Source: Tunturiibacter empetritectus (GTDB lineage: Bacteria > Acidobacteriota > Terriglobia > Terriglobales > Acidobacteriaceae). Taken from it: a stretch of DNA of 64,000 bases. The first letter of the stretch is position 1; each line of letters starts with the position of its first letter. The notes beneath the pieces are model-generated. The model saw only the letters and a list, made by a program, of their open reading frames with translations, searched no databases and was not told the origin of the DNA. Made by a program: the position numbers and the translations under genes. The stretch is taken from the NCBI RefSeq assembly GCF_014201375.1, contig NZ_JACHDZ010000004.1, positions 1 to 64,000 of the forward strand, given 5' to 3'. Positions 25,710 to 34,272 of the stretch are shown here, piece after piece.

Positions 25710-26495
25710 CTAGTCGGTTCGAATCAAATAGGGTGCGGCGGCAGGATCCTTGGGGTGAATGCTGTCGGCGACCTCAGTGGCGTTGCTCTTGTTGGGGAAC
25801 TTCGGGCTGATCCTGACCCAATGCCCTGTCGGCCCTGGGAACTCGATCACCTTGGCGGTGGCGTAGCGCCGCATCATCTCTTCTTTCAGCTTCACGGCGT
25901 CGGACTCTCGCGCGAACGCTCCTACCTGCACGCACCAACGGCCGCCGGGATCGGCGTTGGCGCGAACCGGTGCGGCGAATGCCTCAACCTTGACTTTAGC
26001 GACGCCGGCGCGATAGACCCCGGTCGCCTTAGCTGCCGCGAGCGAGAGATCGATGATGCGGCCATGCACGAAGGGCCCGCGATCCGTGATCTTCACGACG
26101 ACCGATTCGTTGTTGGTCAGGTTCGTCACACGCACCATCGTTCCCATGGGCAGGGTGAGGTGGGCGGCGGTCATCGCGTTCTGGTCATAGACGGTGCCGT
26201 CAGCGCCTTTTCGCCCGGCGTAGGGAGGCCCGTACCAACTGGCCATTCCGACTTCGCTTGAGACAGGCTTCCCCAGATTGCCCGGGACCGGAGCAGGCGG
26301 GGGTGACGCCTCGGCAGCAGTCCCATCTGCGGTTGAGTTTCGCGGGGAGCGAGAGTTTTTGCCGTGGCTTGAGGCCGTCGTCGTGGCCGGTGGAGGCGGT
26401 GGCCGGTACGCCCGCGTTGTCTCTTTATGACAGCCGCTGATCGCCAGCGCGCACGCCGACAGCACTGCGACAGTGCCAAGCCGGACTATCGTCAC
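25710..26495 (-). CDS. rlpA: RlpA-like septal ring lytic transglycosylase with SPOR domain
   Basis: A 261-residue lipoprotein. The lipobox is LAISGC, followed by a Pro/Thr linker. The double-psi beta-barrel starts at GMASWYGPPYAGRKGADGTV and contains ITDRGPFVHGRIIDLS with the catalytic Asp. A SPOR domain closes the protein (about residues 188-250, RWCVQVGAFARESDAVKL), which binds denuded septal glycan. RlpA cleaves naked glycan strands during cell separation. It starts with GTG overlapping the stop of the small gene upstream (GTGA at 26492-26495). Confidence 0.9.
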   Translation of the reverse strand: MTIVRLGTVAVLSACALAISGCHKETTRAYRPPPPPATTTASSHGKNSRSPRNSTADGTAAEASPPPAPVPGNLGKPVSSEVGMASWYGPPYAGRKGADGTVYDQNAMTAAHLTLPMGTMVRVTNLTNNESVVVKITDRGPFVHGRIIDLSLAAAKATGVYRAGVAKVKVEAFAAPVRANADPGGRWCVQVGAFARESDAVKLKEEMMRRYATAKVIEFPGPTGHWVRISPKFPNKSNATEVADSIHPKDPAAAPYLIRTD

Positions 26496-26743
26496 GGCTT
26501 CGGCGCGTCCTTTGGTGGTGGCGCGGGAGGAGCAGAGGATCGTCTCGCGTGATCGTCCATTCGCGAGGCAAGCTTGTGCAACTCCGCCGCAGCGGTTCGC
26601 AGGGCTTCGGAGCTGTTGCGGCGCACGCCCGGCACCACCTCGTCATTGATGTACTTCACGACGTTCTTCAGATCTGCTTCGAGATGTGTCGCCGCATCCC
26701 GCAACGGCTGCTCCCACGATCGTTTCGGCTCTTCGGTTGCCAT
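26492..26743 (-). CDS. Small conserved hypothetical protein coupled to rlpA
   Basis: An 83-residue soluble protein, mostly helical (residues 10-62: WEQPLRDAATHLEADLKNVV and RRNSSEALRTAAAELHKLAS), with a Pro/Ala-rich tail. No domain is recognised. The GTGA overlap with rlpA suggests joint translation and possibly a role in division or envelope work. Confidence 0.55.
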   Translation of the reverse strand: MATEEPKRSWEQPLRDAATHLEADLKNVVKYINDEVVPGVRRNSSEALRTAAAELHKLASRMDDHARRSSAPPAPPPKDAPKP

Positions 26744-27046
26744 GCGCGTACCTCTACCTCTTGATTAGATGACGCGGAAAACGCAAGCGTCAACGCTCAT
26801 CGCATCAAAGTGCCGGGATGGTAACGCCGGTAGCGACGGGCATTGCTCCGCCGGCCGGGCAAATACAACTTGCCCCGACGCTCCTGCGTCCGTTATACAT
26901 AGGCAAACGCCCACATCATGTCGTTCACGTCATGGACCAGCCACTGCTCTTTAGCCGGAGGGCGCAATTTGCTCACCTTAAGAAGCCTGACTGATCTTAC
27001 TTTCATGGGATGGTCGGATGAACGCAGTGATTGGGGTCACGTAAGC
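26744..27046. other. Intergenic region between divergent genes
   Basis: About 300 bases without a recognised gene. It should hold the promoters of the small gene/rlpA unit (minus) and the exported protein (plus). The frame of the latter is open back to 26918, but that part is not signal-like and is left out. Confidence 0.3.
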
Positions 27047-27976
27047 ATGCGTTGGTTGCTGATGATAACGTTGCTGCTGATTGCTGCGAAAGCACATCCG
27101 CAGGCACCGGTCCCGACACCGCCGAAGACACTCGCCACCCCCTCCGAATCGACCTCAAACGATCTTCCCGACGCTCCAGGCCTTCCCGACGCTCCAGGCG
27201 CAGTCGATTCCGCTCAGAGCAATGTCGTCGCCATAGCCCAGACCTCCTTCCAGCAGACCGGCGATGGGGTCAAACCCTGCAACGCCTTTCGTGCCATGAA
27301 GGTCGTCTACTACAACCCTAATCGTCTCGACGAGATCCCCAAACCCTGCAGCAATCTCATCTATCCGTATCAAAAGTTTCTCGGCACGAACATCATCATC
27401 CCAATGACCTGGCAGGAGAAGGGCTATCTCGCCCTTCACGAGCTCGCCGACCCCGCCAACTTCGTCACCATCGTTGGTACATCGGCTATCTCCGTGGCCG
27501 CTGATTCCGACTCTGCTTACGGCCCTGGCCTCAAGGGATTCGGCAAATCCGTCGGCGTCAGCTACCTGCAGGACGTGACGGGCCAGTTCTTCGGAGCCTT
27601 TGCGATCCCTGTCCTGTTCCATCAGGATCCGCGCTACTTCCGCATGCCGAAGGCTCCCCTGTCGAAGCGAATCCTGTACTCGGTCTCCCGCACCGTCATC
27701 TCACGCCACGACGACGGCCGCTCCATGCCCAACTACTCCGTCCTGTTCAGCTATCCGATTGAGGCGGTCCTGGCCAATCAGTATGTGCCCGGCGTCCATA
27801 ATGACGCCTCCTCTACCGTGACTCGCATCGTCACCGGATACGCCCTCGATCCCGCCAACAATCTGCTCAACGAGTTCCTCCCCGATGTGGCCAGCCACGT
27901 CCACGTCCGCATCATCTTCGTGCAGCGAATCCTGAACAACGTCGCCAACGGAAACAGCGGCGTCAACCTGCAGTGA
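27047..27976 (+). CDS. Exported acidobacterial protein of unknown function
   Basis: A 309-residue protein. The ATG at 27047 gives a clear signal peptide (MRWLLMITLLLIAAKAHPQA); earlier in-frame ATGs would bury it. A Pro/Ser/Thr linker with two LPDAPG units follows. The body carries CNAFRAMKVVYYNPN, PYQKFLGTNIIIPMTWQEKG, FGKSVGVSYLQDVTGQFFGA, and VLFHQDPRYFRM near a RHDDGR segment. Glycine- and aromatic-rich strands hint at an outer-membrane or surface-associated protein. No named domain is recognised. Confidence 0.55.
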   Translation: MRWLLMITLLLIAAKAHPQAPVPTPPKTLATPSESTSNDLPDAPGLPDAPGAVDSAQSNVVAIAQTSFQQTGDGVKPCNAFRAMKVVYYNPNRLDEIPKPCSNLIYPYQKFLGTNIIIPMTWQEKGYLALHELADPANFVTIVGTSAISVAADSDSAYGPGLKGFGKSVGVSYLQDVTGQFFGAFAIPVLFHQDPRYFRMPKAPLSKRILYSVSRTVISRHDDGRSMPNYSVLFSYPIEAVLANQYVPGVHNDASSTVTRIVTGYALDPANNLLNEFLPDVASHVHVRIIFVQRILNNVANGNSGVNLQ

Positions 27977-28277
27977 TTTATTTATCGCCAAACTGGGGTC
28001 CCATCCACCGCCTCACGTCGCCATTCAATGCAGATTATTGCCGTTCGATACCACATGCTTCGATATGACCCGTTGACTGGGTACTGTTAAGAGGTGAGTC
28101 CATTAGGATCGCCGCTGCATCTGACAGGAAAAGCAACAGATAGCTCGAATCAAGATGCACACCTCTGGCGGCAAGCAGCATCAGATCAGCAGCCTGAAAA
28201 CGGATCGAAGTAGATAAAATCAAGTAACAATCCAGACGATAACAAGACATCAGACGGACACTCAGGAGACAAAGTAA
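27977..28277. other. Leader and promoter region of the radical SAM gene
   Basis: About 300 bases without a gene. A CAGGAGAC ribosome site lies just before the ATG at 28278. TTGACT at 28073 could be a -35 element, but no good -10 follows at the right distance. Confidence 0.3.
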
Positions 28278-30368
28278 ATGCCGAAGGCCAAAATTGCGGA
28301 AAAAGCTCTCACCTATGGAGCCAAAGCAGGTTGGGCAGTATTCAACAAACTGAACTCGTTCAGCCCCAACGCCAGCTTCACCCCAAAGTGGAGCGACAAG
28401 CCGCTTCTCAAGAGCTATCAGAAAGAGAAGCCGCCCCTCGGCTGGCCCCGCACCACTGACTCCCTCTGTCCCAAGTGCATCCCGGAGATTCGTCAGCAGA
28501 TCGTCGATGGCAAGCTGCCTCACGAGATCCTGCTCAACGAGAAGGTCGGCGAGATCAAGGCGCAGATTATCGAGCGCGACGGCGAGATCCTGATGGTCAA
28601 GGACTGCCCGATCCACGGCCACTTTGAAGACCTGATGTCGATCGACACCGCCTTCTTCAAGCACCTCGAAGAGGTCTTCCCCGGCCGCGACATCCGCGCC
28701 CACAACGATGAGAAGCTACACAACCACGGCACCTCCACCGTCACCCACGGCCGCGGTTCGGTTCTCACCATCGACCTCACAAACCGCTGCAATATGATGT
28801 GCGATCCCTGCTTCATGGACGCCAATCAGGTCGGCTTCGTCCACGAACTCACCTGGGACGAGATCAAGACCATGCTCGACAACGCAGTCACCATCAAGCC
28901 CAAGCGTCAAATGTCGGTCCAGTTCTCCGGCGGCGAGCCCACGCTCTCCCCGTACTTCCTTGACGCCGTCTCTTATGCCCGCAAGGTTGGTTACACCTCC
29001 GTACAGGCCGCGACTAACGGTATCGAGTTCGCCAAGTCGAAGGAGTTCGCCAAAGCCGCTGCTGAAGCCGGTCTCCGCTACGCCTATCTGCAGTTCGACG
29101 GCATCGGCAACGCTGCCAACTCGCACCGCAAAGTCGGCAACGCGTTCGATGTGAAGCTCCAGGCCATCCACAATCTGCATGAGGCCGGCGTCGACATCGT
29201 CCCCGTCACCACCATCATCAACGGCATCAACAACGAGCAGGTCGGCAACATCATCCAGTTCGCGCTCGACAACCCGAAGAAGATCAACTTCCTCTCCTTC
29301 CAGCCGGTCAGCTTCACGGGCCGCGACGAAGACATCTCGGACGAACGCCGTCAGGCTCAGCGCTACACCCTGTCGCACCTCGCGCACGATGTGAAGAACC
29401 AGACCGGCCTCGGCGAACCGACCCGCGACTGGTTCCCCATCTCCTTCATGTCCACCTTCTCCGACTGGGCCGACCTCGTTCACGGACCGGATCGCGACTG
29501 GGGCCAGCTCTCCTGCGGCTGCCACCCAAACTGCGGCATCTCGATGGCGCTGATGATCGACAAGGAGACCAAGGAAGCAGTGCCGGTCACCGCGTTCATC
29601 AATGCAGACCGCCTCGCCAAGGACGTCGCCCGCATCAACGACGCAGCCCGTGGCAAGTGGCTCTCGATCATCGGCGTCACCCTCGCGCTGCTTCGCAACT
29701 ACAAGCCAGAGGCTGCACCGACGCACTTTAAGATCAAGGACCTGCTGCAGAAGTTCGATAAGAGCTTCGGCGCGACCGGCCGCAGCTATGGCAAGGTCAC
29801 TGCAGACCGCACCATGGCCGACATCGAGAAGCGCCGCGGCGACCGCTGGAACTTCCTCTTCATCGCCGGCATGTGGTTCCAGGATCTCTTCAACTACGAC
29901 TTCCGCCGCACCGAGCAGTGCATCATCCCGTACGCCACACAAGAGGGTGAGATCAGCTTCTGCGCCTACAACACAGGCGTGGGCTGGCGCAACATCATCG
30001 AGAAGATGCACATGACTTCGACCCTCACCAAGTGGTACGAGGAGCATGGCCGTCACGAGATCTTCGCCGGCGGTAAGAAGGTTGGTCTCGAAGCCGAGAT
30101 GAAGTACGACCTGGTCCTCAACGACGAGCATGTCAACGCCGCCGCCAACGACACCTTCGACAAGTCCGGCATCGCGAAGAACTCTCGCGAAGAGAAGATC
30201 CGCGCACGCGATGCGAAGATCAAGCAGGACGCCGAAAACGCCCGCATGGCCAAGCTCTACCGCAAGGAGATCCTCCAGGAACCCGACGCTCCCGCTGGCT
30301 TCATCTCCCTAGGCGAGATCAAAGCCGCCCCAGCACCCAAGGTAGAAGAGACCGTCTCCGGCGACTAA
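28278..30368 (+). CDS. Radical SAM protein of the tetraether synthase (Tes)/Mss type
   Basis: A 696-residue radical SAM enzyme. The cluster motif is C171-x3-C175-x2-C178 (LTNRCNMMCDPCF), followed by FSGGEPTLSP. Unusual extra cysteines surround the core: C64/C67 (SLCPKCIPE) and C110 (KDCPIHGH) in a rubredoxin-like N-terminal part, CGCHPNC near residue 412, and QCIIPYAT and FCAYNTG near 550. This set resembles the archaeal tetraether synthase family and its bacterial relatives that join two lipid tails into membrane-spanning lipids. Such lipids (iso-diabolic acid) are typical of subdivision 1 Acidobacteria. The last 80 residues are charged and helical. A strong terminator follows. Confidence 0.7.
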   Translation: MPKAKIAEKALTYGAKAGWAVFNKLNSFSPNASFTPKWSDKPLLKSYQKEKPPLGWPRTTDSLCPKCIPEIRQQIVDGKLPHEILLNEKVGEIKAQIIERDGEILMVKDCPIHGHFEDLMSIDTAFFKHLEEVFPGRDIRAHNDEKLHNHGTSTVTHGRGSVLTIDLTNRCNMMCDPCFMDANQVGFVHELTWDEIKTMLDNAVTIKPKRQMSVQFSGGEPTLSPYFLDAVSYARKVGYTSVQAATNGIEFAKSKEFAKAAAEAGLRYAYLQFDGIGNAANSHRKVGNAFDVKLQAIHNLHEAGVDIVPVTTIINGINNEQVGNIIQFALDNPKKINFLSFQPVSFTGRDEDISDERRQAQRYTLSHLAHDVKNQTGLGEPTRDWFPISFMSTFSDWADLVHGPDRDWGQLSCGCHPNCGISMALMIDKETKEAVPVTAFINADRLAKDVARINDAARGKWLSIIGVTLALLRNYKPEAAPTHFKIKDLLQKFDKSFGATGRSYGKVTADRTMADIEKRRGDRWNFLFIAGMWFQDLFNYDFRRTEQCIIPYATQEGEISFCAYNTGVGWRNIIEKMHMTSTLTKWYEEHGRHEIFAGGKKVGLEAEMKYDLVLNDEHVNAAANDTFDKSGIAKNSREEKIRARDAKIKQDAENARMAKLYRKEILQEPDAPAGFISLGEIKAAPAPKVEETVSGD

Positions 30369-30375
30369 TTCAAAT

Positions 30376-30413
30376 CAACAGAAAGGCCGCCAGCAATGGC
30401 GGCCTTTCTGTTG
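30376..30413 (+). terminator. Terminator of the radical SAM gene
   Basis: A perfect 17-bp stem (CAACAGAAAGGCCGCCA and its complement) with a GCAA loop, eight bases after the stop. There is no long T tract; the TTTCTGTTG arm supplies U residues. Confidence 0.8.
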
Positions 30414-30459
30414 CGGCACGAACCCTCTACTTATGAACATCCTCATCGGTGCGCTGCAC

Positions 30460-30534
30460 CTATGCGTCAACACGAGGGTCCGGAGGCAGCTTGGTGTACA
30501 GCGACACCACATCCGTATCGAGAAGATACTTCAC
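30460..30534 (-). pseudogene. VapC-like PIN toxin remnant
   Basis: A GTG start overlapping the antitoxin stop (GTGA) opens a frame reading VKYLLDTDVVSLYTKLPP, the standard N-terminus of VapC PIN-domain toxins with the first metal-binding Asp. It stops after 24 codons, against about 130 in the family, and I see no remaining PIN sequence beyond. It would have no activity. Confidence 0.7.
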
Positions 30535-30790
30535 AGCTCCACCTTGCGAGCCTTGCTGCGGGACCGCCGGAGATCAAGACCGGAGCCCGCCAGCGGCGAG
30601 TTTTTAAAGAAGGCGGACATGGTTCGGGCGTTCTGCGCAGGAGTGTGTTTCGCCTTCTTCCATTCCTCAGGAGACACAAGCACACCGACGAGTTTGCCGT
30701 TGCGCGTAATCTCCTGCGCACCCTGCGCCGGGCCGTTTCAATCAACTCACTGAACTTTGCCTTCGCCTCCGCCACTGCCCAACTTGCCAT
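30531..30790 (-). pseudogene. Phd/YefM-type antitoxin, frameshifted
   Basis: The gene begins MASWAVAEAKAKFSELIETA, the N-terminus of a Phd/YefM antitoxin. Near 30720 the frame breaks: one base is missing, and the rest continues in the next frame as GAQEITRNGKLVGVLVSPEE and ends KARKVEL before TGA. With one base restored it would be a full antitoxin of about 86 residues. Its partner toxin is truncated, so the whole module is decayed. A sequencing error is possible for the frameshift but not for the short toxin. Confidence 0.75.
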
Positions 30791-30813
30791 CTCACGCCTC
30801 CATGATGACTATT

Positions 30814-31374
30814 CTAGTCATCCTTTTTTCGTTCACTTCTCGCCCAAAGCCGCATCACCGCTCGCGCACGGCACTTCATCGCCTTCGTCCCCTCCCGCAA
30901 GAACCGCTCCAACATCTCCTCCGCCTCATCCCGCAGCGAAGCCTCCTCGAGCGCCAATAGTCCAAGTCCCTCCACCGCCGAACACCTCACCACGTTGCTC
31001 TCGTCCTCTGCCAGCAGCGACATCGTCCGAGCTGCCCTCAGCCGCTGCATACGAGTATGCGCAACCCTCGGCACTACCAACCCAAGATGCCATCGCGTCC
31101 GCGACTCTTCCAACGGGAGCGTCTCAAGCAGGCCTGCGAGTTCGTCGGCGTAAGGCTCCAGCAGTCTGCCGTCCGTCTCTGTGATCCGCCGCGCCACATC
31201 GGCGACGCGCTTGCGTACCTCGACGTCCTCGCCGAAGAGCTCCCGCACTAAAGAACGAACCGCGGATCTGTCGGCAAGGATCTCCCCGGCGATCTCGCGC
31301 GACATTGCCAGACCCCATCGCTTCACCCTGAGCCGTTGCCCCAGAGACTCCATGCGGCGAAGTTGTATTTTCAT
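30814..31374 (-). CDS. HEAT-repeat-like hypothetical protein
   Basis: A 186-residue, all-helical protein, rich in Arg, Glu and Leu. Alternating helices such as SAVRSLVRELFGEDVEVRKR, RLLEPYADELAGLLETLP and NVVRCSAVEGLGLLALEEAS look like HEAT or Armadillo repeats, which form protein-binding solenoids. No signal peptide or membrane helix is seen. The start may lie at the second Met (MESLGQRLRVKRWGLAMS). The downstream neighbour is the decayed toxin-antitoxin pair. Partner unknown. Confidence 0.6.
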   Translation of the reverse strand: MKIQLRRMESLGQRLRVKRWGLAMSREIAGEILADRSAVRSLVRELFGEDVEVRKRVADVARRITETDGRLLEPYADELAGLLETLPLEESRTRWHLGLVVPRVAHTRMQRLRAARTMSLLAEDESNVVRCSAVEGLGLLALEEASLRDEAEEMLERFLREGTKAMKCRARAVMRLWARSERKKDD

Positions 31375-31460
31375 ACTCCCCCCACCCGTACCCGAAAGCG
31401 TGCAAAGTATTCAAAGTAAATACTTTGACCTTGGACTTACAGATGATCCATGTTAACCAC

Positions 31461-31490
31461 AGAAGGCCCGGCATTTGTGCCGGGCCTTCT
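31461..31490. terminator. Strong hairpin between DUF882 and HEAT-like genes
   Basis: A perfect 13-bp stem (AGAAGGCCCGGCA with TGCCGGGCCTTCT) and a TTTG loop. It lies 108 bases downstream of the DUF882 gene on the minus strand. No U tract follows on either strand, so it is a probable but not canonical terminator. Confidence 0.5.
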
Positions 31491-31597
31491 ACTCTTCCTG
31501 GATCAATTGTAGCAGCGGTGTCAAGACTGTTTGGCTAGTCGATGTGTTCGCTGGTAGCCGGGTGAGAAGCGTCAGCTATACCAACTACAGGCAGAGA

Positions 31598-32362
31598 CTA
31601 CATCCCTGTCGCTCTGGCGGTACGATACCGGCGTCCTGGCTTGCGAGGAGTTGCGCCAAAGGCCCACTCGCGCACCGGACCCACATCGACGTGGACAAAC
31701 TGCGACACCGGATAGTACCCGACCCCGCCGGCGTGCAGAGAAAGTGCGGTATTGCGAAGCTGTACCGTTGAAACTCCCGGTACGCGAAGGTCGATCGCAT
31801 GACCTTCCATGTGCTGGCTGTGCTCGGCGACACCGGTCTTTACCGACGAGTGCCGCAGCGCCTCATTCGTCTCCGGTGTTCTGTACCCGCAGACGACTTG
31901 AATGACGCCACTAACCCGTCCGAGCCGCGACATCATCGCGTGAAGCACGTCGAACTCCTTCGGCTCGTAGTGCACCACGTCCTGGGTGTAGTGATCGCGC
32001 AGGAAGTAGTTCAGCTTCTCGAGCGCCTCTGGAATATAGGTGTCGCCGATCCGGTAGATAACATCGAGGCTCTCGCCGGTGTGCAGATTCGTCATCCGCA
32101 GTTGATAGGGCTTGCCGTCGTCCGGCAACTCGCCCGAGACCGCCCCGGAAGAGATCTCATCGGGCATCACACCGGGCACCACCTCTTCGCCCGTGATCGT
32201 CACCGGATGCGTTTTGGTTCTGGAGGAGGTATGGAGAGTGTTGCGCAGACCGGCATGCACCCGGGTACGCGCGGTCCTAGCCCACGACGGACCGCTCACC
32301 CCAAAGATCAATATCATGGTGGCCGCAACCGCCGCAAAGCCTTTCGTGCGCAGTCTACGCAT
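31598..32362 (-). CDS. DUF882/M15-like exported murein peptidase
   Basis: A 254-residue exported protein. The signal peptide is residues 1-29 (FAAVAATMILIFGVSGPSWA). The catalytic domain (about 85-245) is of the DUF882/YcbK type, related to M15 D-Ala-D-Ala peptidases: LNYFLRDHYT, VVCGYRTPETNEALR, the zinc site HSQHMEGHAIDLRV and FVHVDVGPVREW. In E. coli the YcbK relative is MepK, which cuts meso-DAP crosslinks. It probably trims peptidoglycan crosslinks. The R-rich C-terminus (PRKPGRRYRTARA) is extra. Confidence 0.88.
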   Translation of the reverse strand: MRRLRTKGFAAVAATMILIFGVSGPSWARTARTRVHAGLRNTLHTSSRTKTHPVTITGEEVVPGVMPDEISSGAVSGELPDDGKPYQLRMTNLHTGESLDVIYRIGDTYIPEALEKLNYFLRDHYTQDVVHYEPKEFDVLHAMMSRLGRVSGVIQVVCGYRTPETNEALRHSSVKTGVAEHSQHMEGHAIDLRVPGVSTVQLRNTALSLHAGGVGYYPVSQFVHVDVGPVREWAFGATPRKPGRRYRTARATGM

Positions 32363-32559
32363 CTAAACTCTCCCGTGTCCCAGCGTTCGAATGCTTGCCC
32401 TCAATTGCGGTCCGCGATTCGTCATTTCCTTCTTCCAGTTTATCGGACTCATCTCCGAATAGATGACGTTGCTTCTGTAACTTTAGTGTCATATTTGGAT
32501 CGGCTTGCAAGCTTCCTAGACCGTCGTTCTGTAAGTCGTAACCATAGCTCTATCAATGA

Positions 32560-33492
32560 TTAGCTTCTGCCAGCTCCAACCACGCTGTCATACACGAGTT
32601 TCGCCGAAGCTATATCCTCGATAGCAATCCCGACCGATTTGAATACCACAGGTCTATCTCTTCTCTCTAACTCCTTGCCCTGCAGCAGCTCTCCAATCTC
32701 AGCACTTATCTGCGCCTTTGCCAGCAGAATATCCCCGGGTTCCCGCAGGGCGGCTTCTCGCGACTCGACCACGACCGCTCCCTGCATCGCCTCTTCGTCG
32801 AGCTCCCTGCGATTTGGCGTCACGGCGCCGACCGCGCAGACTATCGCATCCTTCTTGAGCCATCGGCCAAACAGCACCGGCTCCGGCGAACTTGTCAGCG
32901 TCAGCACGACGTCCGCGCCGGATGCGGCCTCCTCCGCCGTCGTGACCTGTGCCCCAACCTCCTCGGCGAACCTTCTTGCGTTGCTTTCGGTTCGGCTCCA
33001 AACGCGAATCTCTTCAAACTTTCGAACCCTCGACAGGGCCCGCAGATGGGACCGTGCCTGAACTCCGCTTCCCAGAATGCCCAGCACCTTCGCCTCTGGC
33101 CGCGCGAGCAGGTCGACAGCCACGGCCGATACTGCTGCCGTCCTCATCTCGGTGATCAGCCGCCCGTCCATCATGGCCAGCGGCTCGCCCGTATCTGCAC
33201 GAAACAGTTGAATCACCGCCTGATGCGTGTGCTTTCCTCTATCGGCGTTGCCTGGGTAAAACGTGACCATCTTCGCCCCCATCACGTCTCCGTAGACGGC
33301 CGGCATGACGGCGAACCATCCAGCGTGTGCGGCCACCGACATCACCGTTCGTAGCGGCTGCACCAAGCGACCGGCAGAAAAATCCATCAGCGCCTGCCGC
33401 ATCGCTGGAATCAGCTCGTCATAGGAGAGCGACGCCTTCACTTGTTCTTCATCGATAGATAACACTCGGCCGCTCCACAGATCGTCTTCCAC
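32560..33492 (-). CDS. Ornithine cyclodeaminase/mu-crystallin family protein
   Basis: A 310-residue NAD(P)-binding enzyme. The Rossmann motif is VLGILGSGVQARSHLRAL with RIWSR-type pairing (EIRVWSRTESNARRF), followed by ADVVLTLTSSPEPVL and the family end VFKSVGIAIEDIASAKLVYD. Members include ornithine cyclodeaminase, ketimine reductases and opine or alanine dehydrogenases. The N-terminal half has the substrate segment QPLRTVMS and GAKMVTFYPGN. The exact substrate cannot be set from sequence. Divergent from the YceH gene, 45 bases apart. Confidence 0.88.
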   Translation of the reverse strand: MEDDLWSGRVLSIDEEQVKASLSYDELIPAMRQALMDFSAGRLVQPLRTVMSVAAHAGWFAVMPAVYGDVMGAKMVTFYPGNADRGKHTHQAVIQLFRADTGEPLAMMDGRLITEMRTAAVSAVAVDLLARPEAKVLGILGSGVQARSHLRALSRVRKFEEIRVWSRTESNARRFAEEVGAQVTTAEEAASGADVVLTLTSSPEPVLFGRWLKKDAIVCAVGAVTPNRRELDEEAMQGAVVVESREAALREPGDILLAKAQISAEIGELLQGKELERRDRPVVFKSVGIAIEDIASAKLVYDSVVGAGRS

Positions 33493-33537
33493 TATCGAAC
33501 GAGCCAGACCGACCGTGCGTGTGGCACCCTAGTAGAT

Positions 33538-34248
33538 ATGCAGCTCGACCCAATTCAGCTTCGTGTCCTCGGCTCTCTGATTGAAAAAGAGATCACCACG
33601 CCTGAGAACTACCCACTCTCGCTCAACGCCCTGGTCAATGCGTGTAACCAGCGCTCCAGCCGCGAGCCCGTGCTGGAGCTGACGGAGGAGGAGGTTCGGC
33701 AGGCGCTCCATACCCTCGAAGATCTTGCCCTCACCACACCGGTCCACGAGGCCCGCGTCCCCAAGTACGAACATCGTATCCGGACGGTCCTCAACCTCCG
33801 TCGCGACGAGACTGCCGTCCTTTGCCTGCTGATGCTGCGCGGTCCTCAGACACCTGGCGAGCTTCGCAGCCGCGCCGACCGCCTCTACACCTTTGATGAT
33901 CTTGCGGCCGTTCAGTCTACCCTTGAACGTCTTGCCACTCGTTCGACGACGGACGAATTGACGCCAGAAAAGGGCGTTCCGCTGGTGACGGTCCTTCCTC
34001 GCCAACCTGGCTCCCGCGAGGCCCGGTACGCTCATCTGCTTGGAGCATTGCCGGACCTCACGGCTTACCCATCCGAGCGAGTGGAACCCGGCACCTCGAC
34101 CACTCAACGGATGACTCACCTGGAGGCTGAGGTCGCGAACCTCTACGCAGCCATTCAAACTCTGACGTCGCGCATTGACCACCTCGAAGCCGGCCTCGAA
34201 GGGCCAGCAGAAGCATCTGGGTCTGGCGGCGATTCCTCTGTAAGATGA
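33538..34248 (+). CDS. YceH family (DUF480) protein
   Basis: A 236-residue protein with the YceH (UPF0502) signature: LDPIQLRVLGSLIEKEITTPENYPLSLNAL, NQRSSREPVLELTEEEVRQAL, VLCLLMLRGPQTPGELRSRA and an L-rich end. The fold is a tandem winged helix, so DNA or protein binding is likely. A C-terminal coiled-coil tail (AEVANLYAAIQTLTSRI) follows. It lies 24 bases before the PAS histidine kinase, so joint transcription is possible. Physiological role unknown. Confidence 0.9.
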   Translation: MQLDPIQLRVLGSLIEKEITTPENYPLSLNALVNACNQRSSREPVLELTEEEVRQALHTLEDLALTTPVHEARVPKYEHRIRTVLNLRRDETAVLCLLMLRGPQTPGELRSRADRLYTFDDLAAVQSTLERLATRSTTDELTPEKGVPLVTVLPRQPGSREARYAHLLGALPDLTAYPSERVEPGTSTTQRMTHLEAEVANLYAAIQTLTSRIDHLEAGLEGPAEASGSGGDSSVR

Positions 34249-34272
34249 AGTTTCGCCTCAACCTGCGCCGCT

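Noticed and set aside
25709..25725. GGTTCGAATC word like a tRNA T-arm
   Set aside because: It is the antisense of the last codons of rlpA and no acceptor or anticodon stem is present.
28716..30131. 471-residue minus-strand frame
   Set aside because: Shadow of the radical SAM gene; Val/Glu/Asp-rich with no domain or ribosome site.
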